DNA of 16,553 bases from DAOTXN01 sp034435435 (GTDB taxonomy: Bacteria > Chloroflexota > Anaerolineae > S140-20), in contig DAOTXN010000061.1 in NCBI GenBank assembly GCA_034435435.1, positions 1 to 16,553 on the forward strand, given 5' to 3'. Positions 1 through 7,102 of this stretch are shown here, in pieces. Both the position numbers and the translations under genes were made by a program. A model generated the notes under the pieces. That model had not been told where the DNA came from and did no database searches. It saw only the letters and a list, made by a program, of their open reading frames with translations. Numbering within the stretch: the first letter of the stretch is position 1; the number at the start of each line of letters is the position of its first letter.

Positions 1-1
1 G

Positions 2-2593
2 GCATTGGGCGCTGGCGCGGGGGCTGCCACGGGCAGCCGCTACACCTTTCTGGGGAACCTGTCTCAAGCCGAGCTGCACCGTATCGCCCGTGAAGTGCTG
101 TGCAACCAGGTCATCCAGAGCTACACCCTGGGCGCGCTGCGGCCGGCCTTTGTCCCGCGCGCCGAGCCAGACCCCACGGTCGAGCTGGTCCCCGTGCGCC
201 AGGCCAGCGACGCGCAACTGGCCCGCATGAGCGTGGAGCGCGTGCTGTTCCTGTCCCTGGAGGAAATGCGGGCCATTCGGGCCGAGTTTTGCCGCCTGGG
301 CCGCGATCCCACCGACGTGGAATTGGAAACGCTGGCCCAGACCTGGTCGGAGCACTGCCAGCACAAGACCTTCAAAGCGACCATTGACTATGTCTGCCAC
401 GGCGGCATGCCCCGCGTAGGGCAAGTTGCCAACTTGCCCTACCAGGAAGAGCTCATCCCGGGTCTGCTCGACACGACCATCCGGGCCGCCACCGAGCGCC
501 TCGACCGCCCCTGGGTGCTGTCTGCCTTTGTGGACAATGCCGGCATTATCGCATTCGATGACGAGTTCGAGGTCTCTTTCAAAGTGGAGACGCACAACCA
601 CCCCTCGGCTCTGGAGCCTTTTGGCGGGGCCAACACCGGCGTGGGCGGCGTGATCCGCGACGTCATCGGCGTCTCGGCCCGCCCCATCGCCGCCACCGAC
701 GTGCTGTGCTTTGGACCGGCCGACCTGCCCGCCGAGGAACTGCCCGAAGGCGCGCTGCACCCGCGCCGCGTGGCCCGGGGCGTCGTCGCCGGGATCGAAG
801 ACTATGGCAACAAGATGGGCCTGCCCACCGTTTCCGGGGCCATCTTGTACGACCGCGACTATACGGCCAATCCGCTGGTCTATTGCGGCTGCCTCGGCCT
901 GGCCCCCAGAGGCTGCCACCCGCGCAACCCCCGGCCGGGCGACCTGTGCGTGGCGTTGGGCGGGCGCACCGGGCGGGACGGCCTGCACGGAGCCACCTTT
1001 TCCTCGGCCGAGCTGACCCACGCCACCGGCCAGACGGTCGGCAGCGTGGTGCAGATCGGCGACCCGATCACCGAAAAGGCCGTTCTGGAAGCGGTGATGC
1101 AGGCCCGCGACGAGCGGCTTTACACCGCCATCACCGACTGCGGGGCCGGCGGGTTCTCCTCGGCGGTCGGAGAAATGGGCCGGGAGATCGGCACGGAGGT
1201 CGAGCTGCGAGACGCGCCGCTCAAGTACCCCGGCCTGCGACCCTGGGAAATCTGGCTTTCCGAGGCGCAGGAGCGCATGGTGTTGGCCGCGCCGCCAGCG
1301 AACCTGCCCCGGTTGGCCGAGATCTGCGCGGGTTTCGACGTCGAGCTGAGCGTCATCGGGCGCTTTACGGGGGACAAACGATTGCGCGTGTGCTACGCCG
1401 GCAAAACCGTAGCCGATATGGACATGGATTTCGTGCACGACGGCTGGCCCAAACCCACCCTCCACGCCGAATGGACGCCCAATCTCCCCAATTCCCAATT
1501 CCCAATTCCTAATCCCCAATTCCCAATTCCCAATCTCCTCCTGCAAATGCTCTCCCATCCCGACGTCGCCAGCAAAGCCGCAGTCATCCGCCGCTACGAC
1601 CACGAGGTGCAGGGGGGCACGGCGGTCAAGCCGCTGGTGGGCGTCGCGGACGACGGGCCTGCGGACGCGCCCGTGTTGCGCCCCCTGGCGACCGCCGGGC
1701 CGCAGGGCATCGCGCTGGGCGTGGGCATCTGCCCGCACTACGGGCGCATTGATCCCTACGCTATGGCCTGGGCCGCCATCGACGAGGCCATGCGCAACGT
1801 CGTGTGCGTGGGGGCCGACCCCGACCGGGTGGCCCTGCTGGATAACTTTTGCTGGGGCAATCCCAAGCTGCCCGACCGCCTGGGGGGCCTGGTGCGGGCG
1901 GCCCAGGGTTGCCACGACGCGGCCCTGGCCTACGGCGCGCCCTTTATTTCGGGCAAGGACAGCCTGAACAACGAGTTCGTGGACGTGCACGGGGACAAAC
2001 GGTCCATCCCGCCCACCCTGCTCATCTCGGCGCTGGGCATCCTGCCCGACGTGGACCGCGCCGTGACGATGGACCTGAAAGCGCCGGACAGCCTGCTGTA
2101 CGTCGTCGGCGAGACGCGGGCCGAGCTGGGCGGCTCGTTGTACTATCGGCTGCACGGCGAGCTGGGCTGCGCAGTCCCCGCGCCCGTCCCGGACGCCATC
2201 CAGACCATGCGCGCATTGCACCGGGCCATGCGGGCCGGGCGGGTGCGCGCCTGCCACGACCTGAGCGAGGGCGGGCTGGCCGTGGCCGCCGCCGAGATGT
2301 GCATCGCCGGGCGGCTGGGTATGGCTCTGGACCTGGCCGCCTTGCCGCGCACCCCCGAGGTAGCCACGGACGCCGAGGCGCTGTTTGCCGAGAGCAGCGG
2401 GCGCTTTCTGGTGGAGGTCGCGCCCGAGGCCGCCGCCGCGTTTGAAGCGGAGCTGGCCGGGCGCCCGCTGGCCTGCCTGGGGCGCGTCGCCGCCGATGGC
2501 GTGCTGCGCGTGCGTGGGTTAGAGGAGCGTGGCGGGATGGAGTGGCCGGTCGAGGACATGCTGCGGGCCTGGCAGTCGGTGGAGGGGGTGTAA
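2..2593 (+). CDS. purL: Phosphoribosylformylglycinamidine synthase, synthetase subunit (5' partial)
   Basis: Converts FGAR to FGAM using ATP and ammonia delivered by PurQ (fourth step of purine synthesis, cytoplasm). The reading frame is open to the window edge, so the true start lies upstream; the TTG at 5 is only the first possible start and has no ribosome site. Counting that TTG as residue 1: the segment at about 13-40 (YTFLGNLSQAELHRIA) resembles the end of a PurS-like domain, suggesting a PurS-PurL fusion; WSEHCQ at 114-119; the ATP/Mg segment FKVETHNHP at 192-200; TDCGAGG at 377-383; GKDSLNNE at about 650; CHDLSEGG at 750. There is no glutaminase domain; that job falls to purQ at 3238. 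Two oddities lie inside: a GTAG palindrome read as residues 138-146 and a heptamer repeat read as about residues 490-512, in the linker between the two synthetase halves. Confidence 0.95.
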   Translation, partial: ALGAGAGAATGSRYTFLGNLSQAELHRIAREVLCNQVIQSYTLGALRPAFVPRAEPDPTVELVPVRQASDAQLARMSVERVLFLSLEEMRAIRAEFCRLGRDPTDVELETLAQTWSEHCQHKTFKATIDYVCHGGMPRVGQVANLPYQEELIPGLLDTTIRAATERLDRPWVLSAFVDNAGIIAFDDEFEVSFKVETHNHPSALEPFGGANTGVGGVIRDVIGVSARPIAATDVLCFGPADLPAEELPEGALHPRRVARGVVAGIEDYGNKMGLPTVSGAILYDRDYTANPLVYCGCLGLAPRGCHPRNPRPGDLCVALGGRTGRDGLHGATFSSAELTHATGQTVGSVVQIGDPITEKAVLEAVMQARDERLYTAITDCGAGGFSSAVGEMGREIGTEVELRDAPLKYPGLRPWEIWLSEAQERMVLAAPPANLPRLAEICAGFDVELSVIGRFTGDKRLRVCYAGKTVADMDMDFVHDGWPKPTLHAEWTPNLPNSQFPIPNPQFPIPNLLLQMLSHPDVASKAAVIRRYDHEVQGGTAVKPLVGVADDGPADAPVLRPLATAGPQGIALGVGICPHYGRIDPYAMAWAAIDEAMRNVVCVGADPDRVALLDNFCWGNPKLPDRLGGLVRAAQGCHDAALAYGAPFISGKDSLNNEFVDVHGDKRSIPPTLLISALGILPDVDRAVTMDLKAPDSLLYVVGETRAELGGSLYYRLHGELGCAVPAPVPDAIQTMRALHRAMRAGRVRACHDLSEGGLAVAAAEMCIAGRLGMALDLAALPRTPEVATDAEALFAESSGRFLVEVAPEAAAAFEAELAGRPLACLGRVAADGVLRVRGLEERGGMEWPVEDMLRAWQSVEGV
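416..442. repeat. GTAG-headed perfect palindrome inside purL
   Basis: Arms GTAGGGCAAGTT (416-427) and AACTTGCCCTAC (431-442) are a perfect 12-bp inverted repeat around a GCC loop. In the purL frame it is read as VGQVANLPY. The same element, differing at two bases that form one compensated pair (G-C here, A-T there), lies at 13913-13939. This is direct evidence of a dispersed palindromic repeat tolerated inside an essential gene. Confidence 0.85.
1488..1536. repeat. Tandem heptamer repeat (CCAATTC)n inside purL
   Basis: Seven consecutive 7-nt units, five of them exactly CCAATTC and two variants (CTAATCC, CCAATCT), with a further degenerate unit at 1479-1485. Because three heptamers make 21 nt, the translation cycles with a 7-residue period (NSQFPIP, NPQFPIP). 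It falls in the linker before the second synthetase half, just ahead of LLLQMLSHPDVASK. Similar short heptanucleotide tandem repeats are known in cyanobacteria and other repeat-rich genomes. Confidence 0.9.
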
Positions 2594-2619
2594 CAAATTG
2601 GACGCTAGTATTTTCGTTC

Positions 2620-2640
2620 GTAGTAACGACTCTAGTCGTC
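2620..2640 (+). repeat. Possible GTAG-headed palindrome downstream of purL
   Basis: GTAG at 2620-2623 is followed by ACGACT (2626-2631), a CT loop and AGTCGT (2634-2639), a perfect 6-bp stem. The GTAG head plus palindrome resembles the other elements at 416, 6531 and 13910, but the stem sequence is unrelated, so it would be a different subtype or coincidence. Confidence 0.45.
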
Positions 2641-2687
2641 CAAGAGCGATTACAGCGGCGGCCTCAATAGATCCAAAAATGCTCCAA

Positions 2688-2705
2688 GGGGATTGCCAAA
2701 TCCCC
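2688..2705 (+). other. Small hairpin between purL and the ASCH gene
   Basis: GGGGATT (2688-2694) pairs perfectly with AATCCCC (2699-2705) around a GCCA loop. No T-run follows, so it is not a convincing intrinsic terminator. Apart from this and the element at 2620, the 158-nt gap between purL and the ASCH gene shows nothing recognisable. Confidence 0.35.
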
Positions 2706-2751
2706 GCTTATGCGGTTTGTGACACACAGCGAGTGACAGGGAGAAAAAATC

Positions 2752-3105
2752 ATGACTGAGCCAAGATTACGGCGCGCGTTGAGTATCCGTCAACCTTATG
2801 CAGAACGAATCTTGCGCGGAAGCAAAACTATTGAGTATCGAAGTCAACCTACCAAAATTCGGGAGCGCGTATACATCTATGCAAGTCAAACACCAGGCGC
2901 GATTGAGGATTTTGAAGAAATGGGTATGCAACCAGGTGATTTGCCCACAGGTGTATTGGTCGGCACAGTGGAAGTCGTCGATTGCACAGGCTATCCCGGA
3001 GACTATGAGTGGCATTTGACACGTCCAGAGCGTTTAAGCCAGCCAATAAAACCTGAAAATCGTCCCCAACCCGCGTGGTTTTTCCCTTTCAAAGAAACGC
3101 AGTAG
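2752..3105 (+). CDS. ASCH-domain protein
   Basis: A 117-residue protein consisting of a single ASCH domain (PUA-like fold, often linked to RNA or modified-nucleoside handling). Visible signature: LSIRQPYAERIL at 10-21, GSKTIEYRS at 23-31, a core strand RVYIYAS, the segment GVLVGTVEVVDC, and a C-terminal PAWFFPF. Full length for small stand-alone family members. The ATG follows GGGAGAAAAAATC, a usable ribosome site. The stretch is clearly AT-richer than the purine genes on both sides and separates purL from its partner purQ, which suggests it was acquired. One characterised ASCH protein, YqfB, is an N4-acetylcytidine amidohydrolase; whether this one shares any such activity cannot be told. No purine role is implied beyond location. 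Confidence 0.85.
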   Translation: MTEPRLRRALSIRQPYAERILRGSKTIEYRSQPTKIRERVYIYASQTPGAIEDFEEMGMQPGDLPTGVLVGTVEVVDCTGYPGDYEWHLTRPERLSQPIKPENRPQPAWFFPFKETQ

Positions 3106-3157
3106 CATTTAATGAAGAAAGGTTGCGTCCCCTTTGCCTCTGGAAGGAGAAGCTCAT

Positions 3158-3235
3158 ATGGACGACATCATCAAGATGGAGGAACGGTGGAAGTCAAAGT
3201 TACAAAGCCGGGAGATGGGCCTGAATCGGAACTAA
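3158..3235 (+). CDS. Possible 25-residue leader ORF before purQ
   Basis: ATG at 3158 follows a strong AAGGAGA ribosome site (3144-3150) and opens a 25-codon frame starting MDDIIKMEERWKSK, ending at TAA 3233-3235, only 2 nt before the likely purQ start at 3238. The peptide is charged and helical-looking, with no recognised family. The good ribosome site and close spacing would suit translational coupling to purQ, which has only a weak site of its own. Equally it could be the 5' stub of a gene lost when this region was rearranged. No conservation evidence is available, so this is tentative. Confidence 0.35.
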   Translation: MDDIIKMEERWKSKLQSREMGLNRN

Positions 3236-3237
3236 CG

Positions 3238-4032
3238 ATGGCTTTGCCGCGCAAAATGACCCCACCCCACGTCCTCATCCTCCACGCCACCGGCGTTAAC
3301 CGCGACCACGAAGCGGCCCAGGCCGTCGCACAGGCCGGCGGGCAGCCGCGCATCCTCCACGTCAACCAATTGCGCGAGCGCCCGGCCCGCCTGCACGACT
3401 ATCACATGCTCGTCCTGCCGGGCGGCTTTTCCTACGGCGACGCGCTGGGGGCCGGCCGGCTGTGGGCCGCCGACCTGCGCTGGCTCTTTCAAGACGAATT
3501 GGCCCGCTTTGTCGAGGCCGGCAAGCCGGTGCTGGGCATCTGCAACGGCTTTCAGGCTTTGGTCAAGAGCGGCTGGCTGCCCGGCCCGCCCCAGGCCGGT
3601 GCCCAGGCCACCCTGACCCGCAACGCCTCCAATCGCTTCGAGTGCCGCTGGGTGTGGCTGGAACCCGACCCGCTGGGCCCGTGCGTCTTTACTCGCGGCC
3701 TGACCGAGCGCATCCACTGCCCGGTGGCCCACGGCGAGGGGCGCTTTGTGCCCCGCGACGAGGCCGTGTTGCAGGCCCTGCGCGCCCGGCGCCAGATCGC
3801 GCTGGCCTACGTGAGCGCGGACGGCGGCCCGCCTCCCTACCCAGACAACCCGAACGGCTCGGTCGGCGACGTGGCCGGCGTGTGCAACCCGCAGGGCAAC
3901 ATTCTCGGCCTGATGCCCCATCCCGAAGACCACATCTTGCCCTGGCAGCATCCCCGCCGGACGCGCGGTGAACACGGCCACCTGGGGCTGGCCTTGTTTA
4001 GCCAGGGCGTGCGCTACGCCGCCGAATTGTAG
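3238..4032 (+). CDS. purQ: Phosphoribosylformylglycinamidine synthase, glutaminase subunit
   Basis: Class I glutamine amidotransferase that hydrolyses glutamine and feeds ammonia to PurL. Starting at ATG 3238 gives 264 residues: PGGFSYGDALGAG from about 61, the nucleophile C102 in GICNGFQ, a conserved HGEGRF segment, and the triad partners H228 and E230 in MPHPE. The C terminus (EHGHLGLALFSQGV) resembles the glutaminase tail of large E. coli-type PurL more than short Bacillus-type PurQ, consistent with pairing to the large PurL here. Other starts are possible (ATG 3256, or upstream from 3112); homology only begins at about PPHVLILHATG, so 3238 or 3256 is preferred. The ASCH insert lies between it and purL; purB follows after 15 nt. 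Confidence 0.95.
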   Translation: MALPRKMTPPHVLILHATGVNRDHEAAQAVAQAGGQPRILHVNQLRERPARLHDYHMLVLPGGFSYGDALGAGRLWAADLRWLFQDELARFVEAGKPVLGICNGFQALVKSGWLPGPPQAGAQATLTRNASNRFECRWVWLEPDPLGPCVFTRGLTERIHCPVAHGEGRFVPRDEAVLQALRARRQIALAYVSADGGPPPYPDNPNGSVGDVAGVCNPQGNILGLMPHPEDHILPWQHPRRTRGEHGHLGLALFSQGVRYAAEL

Positions 4033-4047
4033 CGCGAGGAGACGAGC

Positions 4048-5454
4048 ATGTTTACCCACGAACAGTTTCTTTCCCCCTTTACCTGGCGCTACGGCAGCGC
4101 CGAGATGCGCCAGGTCTGGTCAGAAGTGCACCGCCGGCGGCTGATGCGCCGGGTGTGGGTGGCGCTGGCCCAGGCCCAGGCCCAGGCCGGACTGGTCACT
4201 TCCGCCCAGGTAGCCGACCTGCAAGCCCAGCAAGACGCGGTGGACCTGGAGCGGGCCGCCGAGTTCGAGCAGCGCACCCACCACGACGTGATGGCCGAGA
4301 TCCTCACCTTTGCCGAGCAGGCCCCTGTGGGCGGCCCCATCCTGCACCTGGGCGCTACCAGCACAGACATCCTGGACAACGCCGACGCCCTGCGCCTGCG
4401 CCAGGCCCTCGAAATTATTTTGGGCAGGCTGGCCGACCTGCTGGCCGCGCTGGCCGGCCAGATCGAGCGCCGCGCCGCGCAGGTGTGCATCGGCTGGACC
4501 CACCTCCAGCCGGCCGAGCCGACCACCGTCGGCTACCGCCTGGCGCTGTATGGCCAGGACCTGCTGGCCGATTACGAGGACTTGCGGCGCGTTTTCGCCA
4601 GCCTGCGCGGCAAAGGCATCAAGGGCGCGGTGGGGTCGGCGGCCTCGTTTGCCCAGTTGTTGGAGGGCCGCGGGGTCACACCGGCCCAACTGGAAGCCTG
4701 GGTCATGGCCGGACTGGGACTGGAGGCCTTTCCCGTCGCCGGGCAGACCTACCCCCGCCGGCAAGACTGGCAGGTGCTCACTGCCCTGGCGAGCGTCGGC
4801 GCGGCGGTGTATCGCTTTGCCTTTGACTTGCGTTTCTTGCAGTCCCCGCCTATCGGCGAGTGGAGCGAGCCTTTTGGCCGCGAGCAGGTCGGCTCCTCGG
4901 CCATGCCTTTCAAGCGCAACCCGGTCCAGGCCGAAAACATCGACAGCCTGGCCCGTTTCCTGGCCGCGCTGCCCCGCGTGGCCTGGGACAACGCCGCCCA
5001 CTGCCTGCTGGAGCGCACCCTCGACGATTCGGGCAACCGCCGCGAGCTGCTACCGGCCGCCTTTTTGACCGCCGACGAGCTGCTGCGCTCGGCGGGGCGA
5101 CTGATACGCGAGCTGCGCGTCGACGAGCAGGCCATCGCCGCCAACCTGGAGCGTTACGGCGCGTTCGCCGCCACCGAGCGACTGCTGATGGAGTTGGTCA
5201 AGGCCGGGGCGGACCGCCAGGAGATGCACGAGCTGATCCGCCAACACAGCATGGCGGCCTGGGAGGAGGTGCGCGCCGGCCGGCCCAACCCCCTGATCGC
5301 AGCCCTGGCCAGCGACCCGCGCGTCCTGCAAGTCCTGCCTGAAGCACGTGTGTGCGCACTGCTGGACGCCGCCGGCTACGTGGGCGACGCCCCGCAACGG
5401 GCGCAAGCCCTGGCCCGGCGCATCAAAGAAACGCTGGAAACGGGACGCGGATAA
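4048..5454 (+). CDS. purB: Adenylosuccinate lyase
   Basis: Catalyses two beta-eliminations: SAICAR to AICAR plus fumarate in IMP synthesis, and adenylosuccinate to AMP. It is 468 residues long, normal for the fumarase/aspartase superfamily. Visible signatures: HLGATSTDI, THLQPAEPTTVG with H152, and the flexible catalytic loop GSSAMPFKRNP beginning at residue 282, followed by ENIDSLARF. The ATG is preceded by GAGGAG (4036-4041) at ideal spacing, 15 nt after purQ. Downstream is a 125-nt gap before purC with no convincing promoter. No anomalies seen. Confidence 0.96.
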   Translation: MFTHEQFLSPFTWRYGSAEMRQVWSEVHRRRLMRRVWVALAQAQAQAGLVTSAQVADLQAQQDAVDLERAAEFEQRTHHDVMAEILTFAEQAPVGGPILHLGATSTDILDNADALRLRQALEIILGRLADLLAALAGQIERRAAQVCIGWTHLQPAEPTTVGYRLALYGQDLLADYEDLRRVFASLRGKGIKGAVGSAASFAQLLEGRGVTPAQLEAWVMAGLGLEAFPVAGQTYPRRQDWQVLTALASVGAAVYRFAFDLRFLQSPPIGEWSEPFGREQVGSSAMPFKRNPVQAENIDSLARFLAALPRVAWDNAAHCLLERTLDDSGNRRELLPAAFLTADELLRSAGRLIRELRVDEQAIAANLERYGAFAATERLLMELVKAGADRQEMHELIRQHSMAAWEEVRAGRPNPLIAALASDPRVLQVLPEARVCALLDAAGYVGDAPQRAQALARRIKETLETGRG

Positions 5455-5579
5455 ACTTTGACAACGAATTTTTAGGATTGACCGCAAAGTTACCAGACAC
5501 AGATTCGCTCAATCCCCTGATTCGCTGTCATATCTGCGCAGGCTGGCAGTTACATAGCGACTGCAATACGGAGGCATTC

Positions 5580-6530
5580 ATGCCCAACTCTGATCTGATC
5601 CTGACCACCGTGGACCTCGATTGGCCCTTCCCCCGCACGCAGGGCAAGGTGCGCGAATCCTTTTCCTTGCCCGATGGCCGCCGCCTGCTGGTGACCACCG
5701 ACCGCCTCTCGGCTTTTGACCGGGTGCTGACCGCCATCCCGCACAAGGGCCAGGTGCTCAACCAGCTCAGCGCGTTTTGGTTCGCACGCAGCGCCGACAT
5801 CCTGCCCAATCACCTCATCGCTGCGCCCGACCCCAACGTCAGCCTGGTGCACGAGTGCGTCCCGCTGCCGGTCGAAGTCATCGTGCGCGGCTATATCACT
5901 GGCGTGACCAAAACCTCACTGTGGACGCTGTACGCGGCGGGCGAGCGCCACATCTACGGCTACACGTTCCCTGATGGGCTGCGCAAGGACGACCCGCTGC
6001 CCGAGCCGCTCATCACGCCCACGACCAAGGCCGGCCCCGGCCAGCACGACGAGCGATTGACCTGCGCCGAGGTGGTCAAGCGCGGCCTGCTGGACGCCGA
6101 CGCCTGGCACACCGTGCAAGCGGCGGCCCTGGACATCTTTGGCCGGGGACAAGAGATCGCCTGCGCGGCCGGCTTTTGCCTGGTAGACACCAAGTATGAA
6201 TTTGGACGCGCCCCCGATGGTACATTGATGCTCATTGACGAGGTGCACACGCCCGATTCGAGCCGTTTCTGGACCGCGGAAGGCTACGCGCAGGCCCGGC
6301 GCGACGGCGGTGAGCCGGAAAACTGGGACAAGGAATTCGTCCGCCTGTGGTACGCCCGGCAGGGCTATCGAGGCGATGGGGACCCGCCATCGCTCCCCGC
6401 CGAGGTCATTGCCGAGGCGAGCCAGCGTTACGTGGGCTTGTACGAGAGATTGACCGGCCGGCAGTTCGAGCCGGCCGCCGGGCCGGCGGCAGAACGTGTC
6501 ACACAGGCGCTCGTAAAATTTCTGAAATAA
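5580..6530 (+). CDS. purC: SAICAR synthetase (Ade1-like type)
   Basis: Joins CAIR with aspartate using ATP to make SAICAR. The ATG at 5580 follows GGAGG (5570-5574) and gives 316 residues, the long yeast Ade1-like type and not the roughly 240-residue Bacillus type. Motifs: QGKVRES at 21-27, TDRLSAFDRVL, IPHKGQVLNQLSAFWF, VIVRGYITG at about 101-109, and DEVHTPDSSRFW from 220. The frame is open upstream to 5352, but those codons show no family similarity and overlap purB, so the later start is chosen. It is followed by the palindromic element at 6531 and then purE, placing consecutive pathway steps side by side. Confidence 0.96.
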   Translation: MPNSDLILTTVDLDWPFPRTQGKVRESFSLPDGRRLLVTTDRLSAFDRVLTAIPHKGQVLNQLSAFWFARSADILPNHLIAAPDPNVSLVHECVPLPVEVIVRGYITGVTKTSLWTLYAAGERHIYGYTFPDGLRKDDPLPEPLITPTTKAGPGQHDERLTCAEVVKRGLLDADAWHTVQAAALDIFGRGQEIACAAGFCLVDTKYEFGRAPDGTLMLIDEVHTPDSSRFWTAEGYAQARRDGGEPENWDKEFVRLWYARQGYRGDGDPPSLPAEVIAEASQRYVGLYERLTGRQFEPAAGPAAERVTQALVKFLK

Positions 6531-6597
6531 GAAAAACGTCGGCTATGGAAAGCCGACCTACGCCGGGTAGGGCGCGTTTCCATACGCGCCGTTTTTC
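6531..6597. repeat. REPIN-like element: two GTAG-headed hairpins in head-to-head inversion
   Basis: The 67-bp element is twofold symmetric. Right half: GTAG (6567-6570), stem GGCGCGT/ACGCGCC (6571-6577 and 6584-6590), loop TTCCAT, tail GTTTTTC. Left half, read on the minus strand: GTAG, stem GTCGGCT/AGCCGAC, loop TTCCAT, tail GTTTTTC. Head, loop and tail are identical; the stems differ at three positions, each compensated. GTAG followed by a palindrome is the known hallmark of REP units associated with RAYT transposases, and an inverted pair is a REPIN. On either strand one half ends in a T5 run, so it may also act as a bidirectional terminator between purC and purE. Confidence 0.8.
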
Positions 6598-6625
6598 CCC
6601 AATCCGATTTTTGGAGCCATCATCT

Positions 6626-7099
6626 ATGTTGACTGTCATCCTTCTAGGCTCGCCCACCGACGAGCCGCTAGGCCGTGAAATCGCCGGGGCGTTGGCGCGT
6701 TTTGGCATCCCCTGGGAAATGCGGGTCGCCTCGGCCCACAAGACGCCTCAGCATTTGCTGGATCTGTTGGCGGCTTACGAGGCCGACCCCCGGCCCAAGC
6801 TCTACATCACCGTGGCCGGGCGCAGCAACGCCCTGAGCGGTCTGGTAGACGCCCACGTGTGTGCGCCGGTCATCGCCTGCCCGCCCTATTCGGAAAAATA
6901 CGCCGGGGCCGACCTGTGGTCCTCGCTGCGCGCGCCCTCGGGGGTGGCCCCGGCCGTCGTGCTGGAGCCGGAAAACGCCGCCTTGTTGGCGGCCAAAATC
7001 TTGGGATTGACTGTGCCCGACCTGCGCCGCGCGGTGCAAGAGGCGCAACACACACAGCGCCAGCGGCTATTCGACGCCGACGCTGCGCTACAGGAGTGA
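6626..7099 (+). CDS. purE: AIR carboxylase, class II PurE
   Basis: Makes CAIR from aminoimidazole ribonucleotide. The 157-residue product matches the class II (metazoan-type) enzyme, which carboxylates AIR directly with CO2, and not class I N5-CAIR mutase: SAHKTP at 36-41, VAGRSNALSG from 63 where class I has AGGAAHLPGM, and DLWSSLRAPSG from 96. No purK is present in the window, as expected for class II. ATG 6626 follows GGAG (6613-6616); the upstream open frame runs through the repeat and purC and is rejected. The stop at 7097-7099 lies 3 nt before purF. The adjacency of purC and purE recalls the fusion of these two activities in animal PAICS. Confidence 0.93.
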   Translation: MLTVILLGSPTDEPLGREIAGALARFGIPWEMRVASAHKTPQHLLDLLAAYEADPRPKLYITVAGRSNALSGLVDAHVCAPVIACPPYSEKYAGADLWSSLRAPSGVAPAVVLEPENAALLAAKILGLTVPDLRRAVQEAQHTQRQRLFDADAALQE

Positions 7100-7102
7100 G
7101 CC

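Noticed and set aside
5..7. TTG as the actual start codon of purL
   Set aside because: The frame is open to the window edge, no ribosome site is visible, and the first residues already look like the middle of a PurS-like domain.
416..442. Intrinsic terminator within purL
   Set aside because: The hairpin is followed by no T-run and lies early in a continuous coding frame; a dispersed repeat explains it better.
5458..5486. Promoter upstream of purC (TTGACA at 5458)
   Set aside because: No -10-like hexamer is found 16-18 nt downstream. The 125-nt gap shows only a degenerate GATTCGCT direct repeat.
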